Shown in pieces: positions 8,374-15,965 of a DNA stretch of 64,000 nt. Location: the NCBI RefSeq assembly GCF_013283795.1, contig NZ_JABSOD010000014.1:1-64000 (forward strand), written 5' to 3'. The notes beneath the pieces were generated by a model that saw only the letters and a program-made list of their open reading frames with translations, had not been told where the DNA came from and ran no database searches. The stretch is from Rheinheimera lutimaris (GTDB lineage Bacteria; Pseudomonadota; Gammaproteobacteria; Enterobacterales; Alteromonadaceae). How positions within the stretch are numbered: position 1 is the stretch's first letter; each line of letters starts with the position of its first letter. Made by a program: the position numbers and the translations under genes.

Positions 8374-9876
8374 ATGAAACTACTGCAATCTTTCGCTCTG
8401 CTGATCTTACTAAGCAGCACGGCGTTAATGGCCACAGAGCGCCAGATAGAAATTGACAGCTCTGTGGTAAGCGAGCATAAAACCGAAGTAAACGGTAAGC
8501 GCTTCAGCTACAGCGCTACAACCGGTACCCAGCCGGTATGGGATGAAGAAGGCAACCCTACCGCCACCTTGTTTTATACCTACTACCAGCGCAGTGATAT
8601 TAAAGATCGCAGTAAGCGCCCGTTACTTATTTCTTTTAACGGCGGCCCGGGCTCGGCCTCGGTATGGATGCATGTCGCTTACACCGGCCCTAAAGTTTTA
8701 AATGTCGACGACGAAGGTTATCCGCTGCAGCCTTATGGCGTAAAAACCAACCCTTATTCGGTATTGGATGTCGCTGACATCGTGTTTGTTAATCCGGTAA
8801 ATACCGGTTACTCACGTGTGTTGCCGGGCAAAGACGGCAAAATGCCGTCAAAAGAGCAGCAGCAAAAAATGTTTTTTGGCGTCAATGCCGACGTAAAGTA
8901 CCTGGCTGAATGGGTTAATACTTTTGTCACGCGCAATGAACGTTGGCAGTCACCGAAGTTTTTAATCGGTGAAAGCTACGGTACTACCCGGGTATCCGGC
9001 CTGGCACTGGCCCTGCAAAACCAGCAGTGGATGTATTTAAACGGCGTAGTGCTGGTGTCACCAACAGAGCTTGGGATCAAGCGTGAAGGTCCGGTTGAAG
9101 CAGCTAACCGCCTGCCATATTTTGCTGCCACAGCCTGGTACCACAACAAACTGGCAAGCGAGCTGCAACAAAAAGACTTATACGACATTCTGCCGGAAGT
9201 AGAACAATTTACCTTAAACCAGTACTTGCCGGCGCTGGCCAAGGGTAATGCCATCAGCGACGAGGAGAAGCAACGTATAGCTCAGCAGGTAGCCCGCTAT
9301 TCCGGCTTGTCACTGCAGGCGGTATTGCAAAACAATCTGGATATTCCTACTAATTACTACTGGAAAGAGCTGCTGCGTGATCGCGGCCAAACCGTCGGCC
9401 GGCTGGATTCACGCTACTTAGGCATTGATAAACGCGACGCTGGCGACCGCCCAGACTACAATGCAGAGCTAACCTCTTGGTTACACTCATTTACCCCGGC
9501 CATTAACTACTACCTGCGTAACGAGCTGAACTACAAAACCGACATTAAATACAATATGTTTGGCCCGGTGCATCCGTGGGACAGAAGTGATGACAACACC
9601 GGCGAAAACCTGCGCCAGGCGATGGCACAAAACCCTTACTTAAAGGTGTTAACCCAGTCAGGTTATTATGACGGCGCTACCAACTATTTCGACGCAAAAT
9701 ACAATATGTGGCAGTTAGACCCCAGCGGCAAAATGAAGCACCGCCTTAGCTTTAAAGGCTACCGCAGCGGCCATATGATGTATCTGCGCGCTGAGGATTT
9801 ACAGAAATCTAACGACGATTTGCGCCAGTTTATCTTAGATGCCATCCCGGCCGAAGGCGTTGCTGCCAAGTATTGA
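8374..9876 (+). CDS. Exported serine carboxypeptidase, peptidase family S10
   Basis: A 500-residue exported protein with a clear signal peptide (first 20 residues, ending TALMA). The oxyanion segment FNGGPGSAS and the nucleophile elbow GESYG are classic S10 carboxypeptidase motifs. The remaining triad residues fit the Asp in SGYYDGATNY and the His in YRSGHMMY. It should remove C-terminal residues from peptides in the periplasm or medium. Together with the M16 and S9 enzymes in this window it suggests a peptide-scavenging lifestyle. It is monocistronic, with a terminator directly downstream. The start ATG follows a GGGGGT-rich leader. Confidence 0.92.
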   Translation: MKLLQSFALLILLSSTALMATERQIEIDSSVVSEHKTEVNGKRFSYSATTGTQPVWDEEGNPTATLFYTYYQRSDIKDRSKRPLLISFNGGPGSASVWMHVAYTGPKVLNVDDEGYPLQPYGVKTNPYSVLDVADIVFVNPVNTGYSRVLPGKDGKMPSKEQQQKMFFGVNADVKYLAEWVNTFVTRNERWQSPKFLIGESYGTTRVSGLALALQNQQWMYLNGVVLVSPTELGIKREGPVEAANRLPYFAATAWYHNKLASELQQKDLYDILPEVEQFTLNQYLPALAKGNAISDEEKQRIAQQVARYSGLSLQAVLQNNLDIPTNYYWKELLRDRGQTVGRLDSRYLGIDKRDAGDRPDYNAELTSWLHSFTPAINYYLRNELNYKTDIKYNMFGPVHPWDRSDDNTGENLRQAMAQNPYLKVLTQSGYYDGATNYFDAKYNMWQLDPSGKMKHRLSFKGYRSGHMMYLRAEDLQKSNDDLRQFILDAIPAEGVAAKY

Positions 9877-9897
9877 GCATGCAGCTAATGACATAAC

Positions 9898-9926
9898 AAA
9901 ATCCCTGCTTCGGCAGGGATTTTTCA
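9898..9926 (+). terminator. Rho-independent terminator with UUCG loop
   Basis: The sequence aatccctgc-ttcg-gcagggatt followed by TTTTC forms a stable stem closed by a UUCG tetraloop. It lies 21 bases after the S10 peptidase stop. Confidence 0.9.
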
Positions 9927-9958
9927 TTATGACGCGATGACTATGCTACAACAGCGTG

Positions 9959-10351
9959 CTATGACGGGATACGTGCAATAACCTTGATTTCAAAATCAAA
10001 GCCGGCCAACCAGGTAACACCAACAGCAGTCCAGTTTGGGTAAGGCTTAGCAGGAAACACTTTTTGCTTCACCTGCATAATGCTCTCAAACTGATTTTGC
10101 GGGTCGGTGTGAAAGGTCGTGACATCCACAATGTCATCCAATGTACAACCTGCTGCTGCCAGTGTGGCCTGCAGGTTGTCAAATGCCAGTTCAACCTGGC
10201 GGGCAAATTCAGGTTCCGGGCTGCCATCGGCACGGCTGCCTACCTGACCGGACACAAACAACAGATCGCCGGAACGAATAGCCGCTGAATAGCCGTGCTC
10301 CTCATAAAGTGCATGCCGGTTGGCCGGGAAAATAGCTTCGCGTTGTGACAT
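9959..10351 (-). CDS. RidA/YjgF family protein
   Basis: A 130-residue member of the RidA (YjgF/YER057c/UK114) superfamily, trimeric enzymes of which the canonical members hydrolyse reactive enamine/imine intermediates. The sequence has the typical core VSGQVG, a Gly/Asp-rich linker, FDNLQATLAAAGCTLDDIV and a C-terminal EIKVIARIPS. The usual RidA catalytic arginine region near the C-terminus is altered (no clear CEAVA-type stretch), so it may belong to another RidA subfamily. Start at the ATG 10351, preceded by AAGAGAG; an upstream in-frame ATG lacks such a site. It diverges from the tetR gene, and three palindromic operators lie between them. Confidence 0.85.
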   Translation of the reverse strand: MSQREAIFPANRHALYEEHGYSAAIRSGDLLFVSGQVGSRADGSPEPEFARQVELAFDNLQATLAAAGCTLDDIVDVTTFHTDPQNQFESIMQVKQKVFPAKPYPNWTAVGVTWLAGFDFEIKVIARIPS

Positions 10352-10456
10352 AGGTATACTCTCTTTGCTTAATAACAACCGACAAATACAACAAAGTGCT
10401 GTCAGGGCTTCACAAACTGCAACGACATCTGCTATATGGTAACCTTACAAAGCAAA

Positions 10457-10523
10457 ACATACGCTGCGTATGTCAAATTATAATTATACGAGACGTATGT
10501 CAAATTAATATACGCCCCGTATA
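10457..10523. promoter_or_regulatory. Three tandem palindromic operators for the TetR-type regulator
   Basis: Three sites share the core ATACG-N3-CGTAT: 10457-10473 (a perfect 17-bp palindrome), 10486-10498 and 10509-10523. Their centres are 27 and 24 bases apart. The first two are each followed by the same tgtcaaatta stretch, so the region is also a tandem repeat. They overlap the expected promoter of the tetR gene starting at 10543, so autoregulation is likely. The divergent ridA-like gene could also be controlled. Confidence 0.8.
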
Positions 10524-10542
10524 TGATGTTGAGGATAAATAA

Positions 10543-11139
10543 TTGAACAAACGCGCCACAACTATGGCGGATAACCGCGCCAGGCTGATATCTGCAGCCA
10601 GAAAAGCTTTTGCCGAAAAAGGCTATGCCGCAGCTTCTATGGATGAGTTGACGGCAGCAGCGGGCTTAACGCGGGGCGCGCTGTATCACAATTTTGGCGA
10701 CAAGCGTGGGCTGCTGGCAGCGGTGGTCGACCAGATTGACTCCGACATGGCGCAGCGCGCACAACAAATTGCGGCGGCAGAAACCGATAGCTGGCAAGGC
10801 TTACTGGCTGAAGGCGCGGCCTATATCCGCATGGCGCTGGAGCCTGAGGTACAACGTATTGTATTACTTGATGGCCCGGCAGTACTGGGCGATCCGTCAC
10901 AATGGCCCAGCCAAAGCAGTTGTTTGCAGGCAACCCGGCAAAAATTAGAACTGTTGATTACGCAAGGTGTATTAAAACCTGTAGATACCGAGGCTGCCGC
11001 CAGGTTGCTAAGTGGTGCCGCGCTGAACGCCGCACTGTGGATTGCTGCCAGTGCCTCACCGGAAGCGGTTACTGCCAAAGCTGTTGAAGCCTTCCGGATG
11101 TTAGCATCCGGACTGCTAGCCCCGTCGGCAATTAAATAG
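10543..11139 (+). CDS. TetR/AcrR family transcriptional regulator
   Basis: A 198-residue regulator. Residues about 10-55 form the TetR helix-turn-helix (ARKAFAEKGYAAASMDEL, GLTRGALYHNFGDKRGLLAAV); the C-terminal two thirds is the helical ligand-binding and dimerisation domain. The start is TTG at 10543, supported by GAGGA seven bases upstream; an ATG 21 bases later is possible but has no such site. Three palindromic operators lie immediately upstream. Neighbours are a RidA-family gene (divergent) and a DMT exporter (convergent, 12 bases away), either of which might be the target, but the ligand cannot be read from the sequence. Confidence 0.92.
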   Translation: MNKRATTMADNRARLISAARKAFAEKGYAAASMDELTAAAGLTRGALYHNFGDKRGLLAAVVDQIDSDMAQRAQQIAAAETDSWQGLLAEGAAYIRMALEPEVQRIVLLDGPAVLGDPSQWPSQSSCLQATRQKLELLITQGVLKPVDTEAAARLLSGAALNAALWIAASASPEAVTAKAVEAFRMLASGLLAPSAIK

Positions 11140-11151
11140 TCTGCTGCAAGG

Positions 11152-12012
11152 CTAAAGGCGCTTAGCTGTCAGCACCACCAGCGCGATACCACCCAAAATC
11201 GCCAATGCTGCCAACAGCAAACGTAATGTAACCGGCTCTTGCAACAGTACTACACCACCAAGCGCTGCCAGCAAAGGTACACTTAATTGCACCGTTGCTG
11301 CAGTAGTAGCTTTAAGCAGCGGCAAAGCGCTGTACCAGATGGCATAGCCGACACCTGAGGTTAAAGCACCGGACAGCAACGCATAATAAACCCCGGTGCT
11401 GTCTAATGATACCCGGCTAAGTAACATCAGACTTAACAGCAACGCCATCGGCACCGTGCGGCTGAAATTACCGGCTGTAACCTGCAGAGGATCGCCGGCG
11501 CCTTTACCGCGCAACGAATACACACCCCAGGCGACACCGGCAGCAATCATCAACATAGCGCCGGTAAGAGGTGGTGCCGACAGCCCCGGCAATAACAGCC
11601 CGATTAGCCCCGAAAAGGCCAGTAGCAAACCCAGCCACTGTGCGGTTGTAAAACGCTCACCACGCCACAAACCAAACGCTATCATGCTGGTTTGCACCGC
11701 GCCAAACAGGATCAACGCCCCCACGCCGGTATTAAGTTGGATATAGGCAAAGGAAAACCCTGCAGCATAAACAAACAACGCCAGTGCCGATTGCCAATTA
11801 CCATGCCCTGTCACTTTCACACTGTCACGGCGGTTTCTGTTACGCAGCACCACTAATACCCATAACACCACTGCGCCGGATAGCAGCCGGATAGTGGTAA
11901 AACTGGCAGCATCAATTTGGGTGTGCGCCAATGCCGCACGGCACAACAAGGAGTTACCGGCAAAAGCAACAAGTGCCAGCAGGGTTAACAACACAACACG
12001 GGTATAGGGCAT
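11152..12012 (-). CDS. EamA/DMT superfamily transporter
   Basis: A 286-residue inner-membrane protein with about ten hydrophobic helices arranged as two EamA repeats, the drug/metabolite transporter fold. The first repeat includes VALVAFAGNSLLCRAAL; the second begins near AGVAWGVYSLRGKG. Members usually export amino acids, metabolites or drugs. GAGG lies seven bases before the ATG. The gene is convergent with the neighbouring tetR gene, so there is no evidence in the sequence that the two are co-regulated. Confidence 0.88.
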   Translation of the reverse strand: MPYTRVVLLTLLALVAFAGNSLLCRAALAHTQIDAASFTTIRLLSGAVVLWVLVVLRNRNRRDSVKVTGHGNWQSALALFVYAAGFSFAYIQLNTGVGALILFGAVQTSMIAFGLWRGERFTTAQWLGLLLAFSGLIGLLLPGLSAPPLTGAMLMIAAGVAWGVYSLRGKGAGDPLQVTAGNFSRTVPMALLLSLMLLSRVSLDSTGVYYALLSGALTSGVGYAIWYSALPLLKATTAATVQLSVPLLAALGGVVLLQEPVTLRLLLAALAILGGIALVVLTAKRL

Positions 12013-12083
12013 TGAAAGGCCTCAGAAAACGAAATTCTCTGCAGCAGGCTAGCATTAAAATGACACGGTTTACATTGTGACCC

Positions 12084-12383
12084 TCAAACAAAATACTGCC
12101 ACAGGTAAGCCAACAAGGTACCGAAGGCAATAACACCAACCACTCCAAACAACGGCAGCCAGGAGCGTTTTTGATCATCCACTTGCCCGGCATCAATCAG
12201 ACGGTATGAAACCGCGCCAAGCACTGCAGTTACCAAAACAAAGCCGGCAATAGCAGCATACAAAGATCCGGTCTGCCACCAGATCACCGCAGCAGAAATT
12301 AAGCCGGCATACAGAAAAATCTCAAAAGACAGGTCCGCCAGAAAACGACGCAACCCCATGACAAAGCGAGAGGTTCCACTCAT
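12084..12383 (-). CDS. Unknown small membrane protein, coupled to the upstream gene
   Basis: A 99-residue protein with about three transmembrane segments (FEIFLYAGLISAAVIWW, YAAIAGFVLVTAVLGAV, WLPLFGVVGVIAFGTLLAYL). I do not recognise its family. Its ATG overlaps the stop of the preceding 256-residue gene as ATGA, so the two proteins are probably made in fixed ratio and may interact, for example a soluble effector and a membrane partner. The function is unknown. Confidence 0.65.
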   Translation of the reverse strand: MSGTSRFVMGLRRFLADLSFEIFLYAGLISAAVIWWQTGSLYAAIAGFVLVTAVLGAVSYRLIDAGQVDDQKRSWLPLFGVVGVIAFGTLLAYLWQYFV

Positions 12384-13150
12384 TTACAAAGGCCTTTTAA
12401 ATTTATATTTTCCGGCTTAGCACAAAACTCTTTAATTGGTAGTGGCGCGGGTTCAACTTGTGACAAGGTCATTATTTCGGATACCCCTAACTCTAAGCCA
12501 TGCACCAGTTCCAGCTCTTGTGGTGTTACAGAATTATCCGCCAACTTGTTATATCCCGGTGGCAAACCATCGGGTCTACCGGTTAAAACTGATTGAATAA
12601 CTGCATCAAGCGATTTGTGTCCCTCAGCGATAGCCTTTATACCTGCTCCGTAAGACGCGATGCCGAAATTAGTAATTGCCACAGCAACTTTGGCACTGCC
12701 CGGCAGATTTTTATTGCCTAACTTTCCTCCCGTACTGGCATAATTGGTAAATTTTCCGCCCAAAAGACGACCGGCAATATCGGCTTTACGGTATTTAAAG
12801 TTATAACGAACAATGTCTGAAAGTATCGGCGTTTTACCCCCCGTAACTTTACCGGTAATTTCATCACGCAATGGCTGAGTAATTTTCCAGAGTTCATTTG
12901 CTCTGATGCTTGCAGCACCTTTGTGTCCGTGCCCCCACATTCCCATTTGCATCTGTAACTGAAATATTCCAATCCACCAAGTAATGGGATGGTTGTATCC
13001 ACCTTTAATAAACCGACGCCAGCCGGCTTCGTTACTACCGGCAAAATTCGCAAGGAAACGATCTTTCTCTGTTTGTTCAACTTTCTGCAGAGATTCAACA
13101 AAATGTTGGATATCCTGTTTTTCGGATGCGTTTAAGCTAAGTGCAGACAT
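12380..13150 (-). CDS. Unknown 256-residue protein, first gene of a coupled pair
   Basis: I do not recognise this family. The N-terminus is charged and helical (residues 1-45), then comes a Trp/Met/Gly-rich stretch (HPITWWIGIFQLQMQMGMWG, about residues 55-75) that could associate with membrane, and a Gly-rich centre (GGKLGNKNLPGSAKVA). A moderately hydrophobic stretch follows (AVAITNFGIASYGAGIKAIA). The C-terminus carries two cysteines. The start at 13150 has AAGGA at the right distance; the in-frame ATG at 13180 has no ribosome site. It is translationally coupled to the small membrane gene at 12084-12383. The gene is flanked by unrelated transport genes. Confidence 0.6.
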   Translation of the reverse strand: MSALSLNASEKQDIQHFVESLQKVEQTEKDRFLANFAGSNEAGWRRFIKGGYNHPITWWIGIFQLQMQMGMWGHGHKGAASIRANELWKITQPLRDEITGKVTGGKTPILSDIVRYNFKYRKADIAGRLLGGKFTNYASTGGKLGNKNLPGSAKVAVAITNFGIASYGAGIKAIAEGHKSLDAVIQSVLTGRPDGLPPGYNKLADNSVTPQELELVHGLELGVSEIMTLSQVEPAPLPIKEFCAKPENINLKGLCK

Positions 13151-13386
13151 AAATTCCTTTTTTCGATCACATAGAGACATTTAATTGAGCCGAATATTAA
13201 ACATTTTGATAATTAATTGAAACAAATATAAGTCTGAAAGCGAAAACCAGCTTTCTGTCGATTCCACAGAAGGCATTAAACATGAGCTTGCTGCCCGAGA
13301 CGATGTTGTTATGCTGCCCTCCCATGCCGGTTTGGCAAATTGCCAGCCTGGCTATACTGTATTTACCGCCACCACCGGATTTCTGT

Positions 13387-14019
13387 GTGAAACCATCTGT
13401 GCTTGCTGTGCTGTTACTGGTCTGTAGTTGTGCTTTGGCGCAACCGGTGCGTATTGGCATGCCGCTGGGTGACTCCGCACTCAGGCAAAAACTGCAGCGA
13501 CAGCTGACGCAGGCTTATACCGGCCTGGGCTATCAGCCACAGTTTATTGCCCTGCCGTCGCAGCGACGCTTCCGGCTATTAAAAGACGGGCTGATTGATG
13601 CTGATTTGTTCCGCATTTGCCAATTAGATGAAACACACCCGGAACTGCTGGTGGTGCCGGTACCTTTGGATACCTTGCGGCTAAATGCCTACAGCTTATC
13701 GGCAGATAAGCTGGTTAACTGGCAACAGCGCAGCGATTTGCTGATAAGCCATATTCGTGGTTTTAAGATGGCAGAGCAGCAGGAATTTGCCGGAGTAAGG
13801 GTACTGGTTAGCAGTGACGAACAAGCTTTTGGCCTGATGTTGCAAGGCCGGGTGGAAATAGTGCTGGAAGACGGCCGCACCGCAGAGCGGTTTTTAACAC
13901 AGCAGCCTGAATTGGCCGGTATTGCCAAGCAACAGGTGGCAGATTTTGACGTCTGCCATATCCTTAACCACAATTGGCAACCGCTGCTACCTGCGCTAAC
14001 CCGGCAACTGCGGCAGTAA
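13387..14019 (+). CDS. Periplasmic solute-binding-like protein (SBP_bac_3 type)
   Basis: About 210 residues. Starting at GTG 13387 gives a clean signal peptide (VKPSVLAVLLLVCSCALAQ), followed by VRIGMPLGDSALRQKLQRQL and other segments of the small extracellular solute-binding fold, including FIALPSQRRFRLLKDGLIDA and LVSSDEQAFGLMLQGRVEIV. Such stand-alone proteins without a permease are common in Alteromonadales; many act in signalling or remain uncharacterised. An in-frame ATG at 13282 with AAGG eight bases upstream would add 35 residues, mostly hydrophobic and proline-rich, ahead of the signal. The start is therefore uncertain. It converges with exbD. Confidence 0.7.
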   Translation: MKPSVLAVLLLVCSCALAQPVRIGMPLGDSALRQKLQRQLTQAYTGLGYQPQFIALPSQRRFRLLKDGLIDADLFRICQLDETHPELLVVPVPLDTLRLNAYSLSADKLVNWQQRSDLLISHIRGFKMAEQQEFAGVRVLVSSDEQAFGLMLQGRVEIVLEDGRTAERFLTQQPELAGIAKQQVADFDVCHILNHNWQPLLPALTRQLRQ

Positions 14020-14031
14020 GCATATTGCCAG

Positions 14032-14442
14032 CTAATGTATCGGCTCAGTGACAAACCCCAGCCGGGTAATACCTAACTGCTGCGCCAGTGCCATGACCGT
14101 TAACACATGCTGGTATTCCACCGCTTTATCAGCCATTAATTGCAGCGGTGGCTGCTGTGGCATGGCGGCAACTTGCGTAAGCCGTTGTTGCAGTTGTGCA
14201 GCGGTTAGCGGCTCGCTGTTCCACTGCACTGTGCCATCGCGCAGTACGCTGATAGCGATACTTTCGGGTTGTGTCGTAGTGGGCTCTGCACTGGCCTGAG
14301 GTAACTCTACCAGCACCGATTGAGTTAATACCGGCATGGTGATCATAAAAATAATCAGCAGTACCAGCATCACATCAACCAGCGGTGTCATATTAATTTC
14401 ACTGATGATGTCATCATCCGGCGAAGCAACAGAAAACGCCAT
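14032..14442 (-). CDS. exbD: Biopolymer transport protein ExbD
   Basis: A 136-residue inner-membrane protein with a single N-terminal transmembrane helix and a periplasmic domain. The helix carries the conserved aspartate used in proton flow (NMTPLVDVMLVLLIIFM). With ExbB it forms the motor that energises TonB. The ATG lies immediately after the exbB stop codon. It is the last gene of the six-gene iron/heme operon running leftward from 19750. Confidence 0.94.
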   Translation of the reverse strand: MAFSVASPDDDIISEINMTPLVDVMLVLLIIFMITMPVLTQSVLVELPQASAEPTTTQPESIAISVLRDGTVQWNSEPLTAAQLQQRLTQVAAMPQQPPLQLMADKAVEYQHVLTVMALAQQLGITRLGFVTEPIH

Positions 14443-15171
14443 TTACGCACTCTCCTGCTTATTGGTTAGCACACTGACATTGGCTTTGGGCGCAGCGCCG
14501 GTAAGAAAATAGGCGTGCAACTGATGAGCAAAGCGGTTAAGTCGGGTAATCACGCCTTTATTAGCGCGCTGCAAAGCGTTATAACCCAGCACCGCCGGTA
14601 TCGCTACTGCCAGGCCTACTGCCGTCATGATCAGCGCTTCGCCAACCGGGCCGGCCACTTTATCAATACCCGCCTGGCCGGACACGCCAATACTGACCAG
14701 CGCATGATAAATGCCCCACACCGTGCCAAACAGGCCGATAAAGGGTGCAGTTGAGCCTACCGACGCCAACACCGGCAGGCCGCGCTGCAGTTGTTGTACG
14801 TTGTCATCAATAGCATTACGTAAGCAGGCACTTAGCCAGTCGTTTAAACTCAGTTGGCCGTGTAAATCGGCCTTATGCAGCCGGTGATGATCCACCGCCG
14901 CCTGACCTTCTTCAGCCAACATGCGATACGGGCTGGCACTGCTACCGGGCTGCAACAACTGCAAACCTTCGGCAAAACTTTGTGCGTGCCAAAAGTCACG
15001 CGAAGCGTTATTAGCCGGGCGCAGACGCCACAGCTGCAGGCTGCGCCAGATAATGACACTCCAGCTGGCCACCGACATTAACAGCAGTAAGATTGCAACG
15101 CCTTTAATCACCCAATCGCCCTGAGCCCACAGCGCTGCCATGCCGTACGGATTGTCAGTTAGTTGCGTCAT
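14443..15171 (-). CDS. exbB: Biopolymer transport protein ExbB (MotA/TolQ/ExbB family)
   Basis: A 242-residue protein with three transmembrane segments and the family signature: ASVGSTAPFIGLFGTVWGIY, then GPVGEALIMTAVGLAVAIPA. It forms the pentameric channel around ExbD and couples proton motive force to TonB. Its start overlaps the end of tonB (15171) by one base, as TAATG, and exbD follows directly. This is a dedicated energy-transduction set for the receptor encoded upstream. Confidence 0.95.
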   Translation of the reverse strand: MTQLTDNPYGMAALWAQGDWVIKGVAILLLLMSVASWSVIIWRSLQLWRLRPANNASRDFWHAQSFAEGLQLLQPGSSASPYRMLAEEGQAAVDHHRLHKADLHGQLSLNDWLSACLRNAIDDNVQQLQRGLPVLASVGSTAPFIGLFGTVWGIYHALVSIGVSGQAGIDKVAGPVGEALIMTAVGLAVAIPAVLGYNALQRANKGVITRLNRFAHQLHAYFLTGAAPKANVSVLTNKQESA

Positions 15172-15965
15172 TATTTCACTCCTTCGGTTAAGGAAAACTC
15201 TACCCGCTGACGGTAGCGGTAATCTATTGCTTTGCCGGCACGCTGTGCCGGTTGATAGCGCCAGTGCTGCACCGCCAGCAACGCTGCCTTGTCTAACCTG
15301 GCGTAACCACTGCTTTGCGCTAGGGTGACATCAGCTACCTTGCCGCTGGCCAGCACAGTCAGCTGCAGCACTACCGTGCCCTGCTCGCGCAGTTTGCGCG
15401 ATAACTGCGGATACAGCGGTGGTGCATTATAGTGCGCCGAGGCATTCACTAACGGCGCCGATACCGGCACGGCTGCAGCCGCTGCGCTATGTTTGGTGGC
15501 CGCATTATCGGCAACAGTATCAACAACTGTGTCGGCAACAGTCGCCGTGTCAGCTAACGAGACAGGCTCTGGCTGACGTGCGGCTGCTGTTGCCGGCTGG
15601 ACAGGTTTGGTTGCAGGCTTATCGGGCTTAGCTGATATTGCGTTGGGCTGCTTAACCGCGGCGGGTTTTGCCTGCGCCCTGGCAGGTTCAGGTTTAACTT
15701 CGGACTTATTTTCTGCTTCCCGCTTGTGCTTTGGCGGTGGCGACGACTGCGCTGCTACAGCTTGTGAGGCCGGCTGTTGCACAAATACGCCGGTTAACAC
15801 TGGCGGCTGAGTTATTAGCGCACTGCTGTTATCCTCAGCAAGATACCAAAACAGCGGCAATAAATGTGCTGTTAATACCGTGCCCAGCGTCAGCAAAAAG
15901 CCCCCTGCTTTTACAGCAGGGGGAAGGCTGTGCGCCAGCGGTTGCATAGCGGCGGGAGAAAACAT
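15171..15965 (-). CDS. tonB: TonB protein
   Basis: A 264-residue TonB. Residues about 20-40 form the N-terminal membrane anchor (LLTLGTVLTAHLLPLFWYL); the centre is a long Pro/Lys/Ala/Glu-rich periplasmic spacer. The C-terminal domain starts near YPQLSRKLREQGTVVLQLTV and ends with HWRYQPAQRAGKAIDYRYRQ, a typical TonB box-binding fold. It transmits energy to outer-membrane receptors. TAATG-type overlaps join it to the receptor gene upstream and to exbB downstream. Confidence 0.95.
   Translation of the reverse strand: MFSPAAMQPLAHSLPPAVKAGGFLLTLGTVLTAHLLPLFWYLAEDNSSALITQPPVLTGVFVQQPASQAVAAQSSPPPKHKREAENKSEVKPEPARAQAKPAAVKQPNAISAKPDKPATKPVQPATAAARQPEPVSLADTATVADTVVDTVADNAATKHSAAAAAVPVSAPLVNASAHYNAPPLYPQLSRKLREQGTVVLQLTVLASGKVADVTLAQSSGYARLDKAALLAVQHWRYQPAQRAGKAIDYRYRQRVEFSLTEGVK

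Noticed and set aside
10637..11087. Several frames overlapping the tetR gene
   Set aside because: They are shadows of the regulator, with no ribosome sites and no coherent domain.
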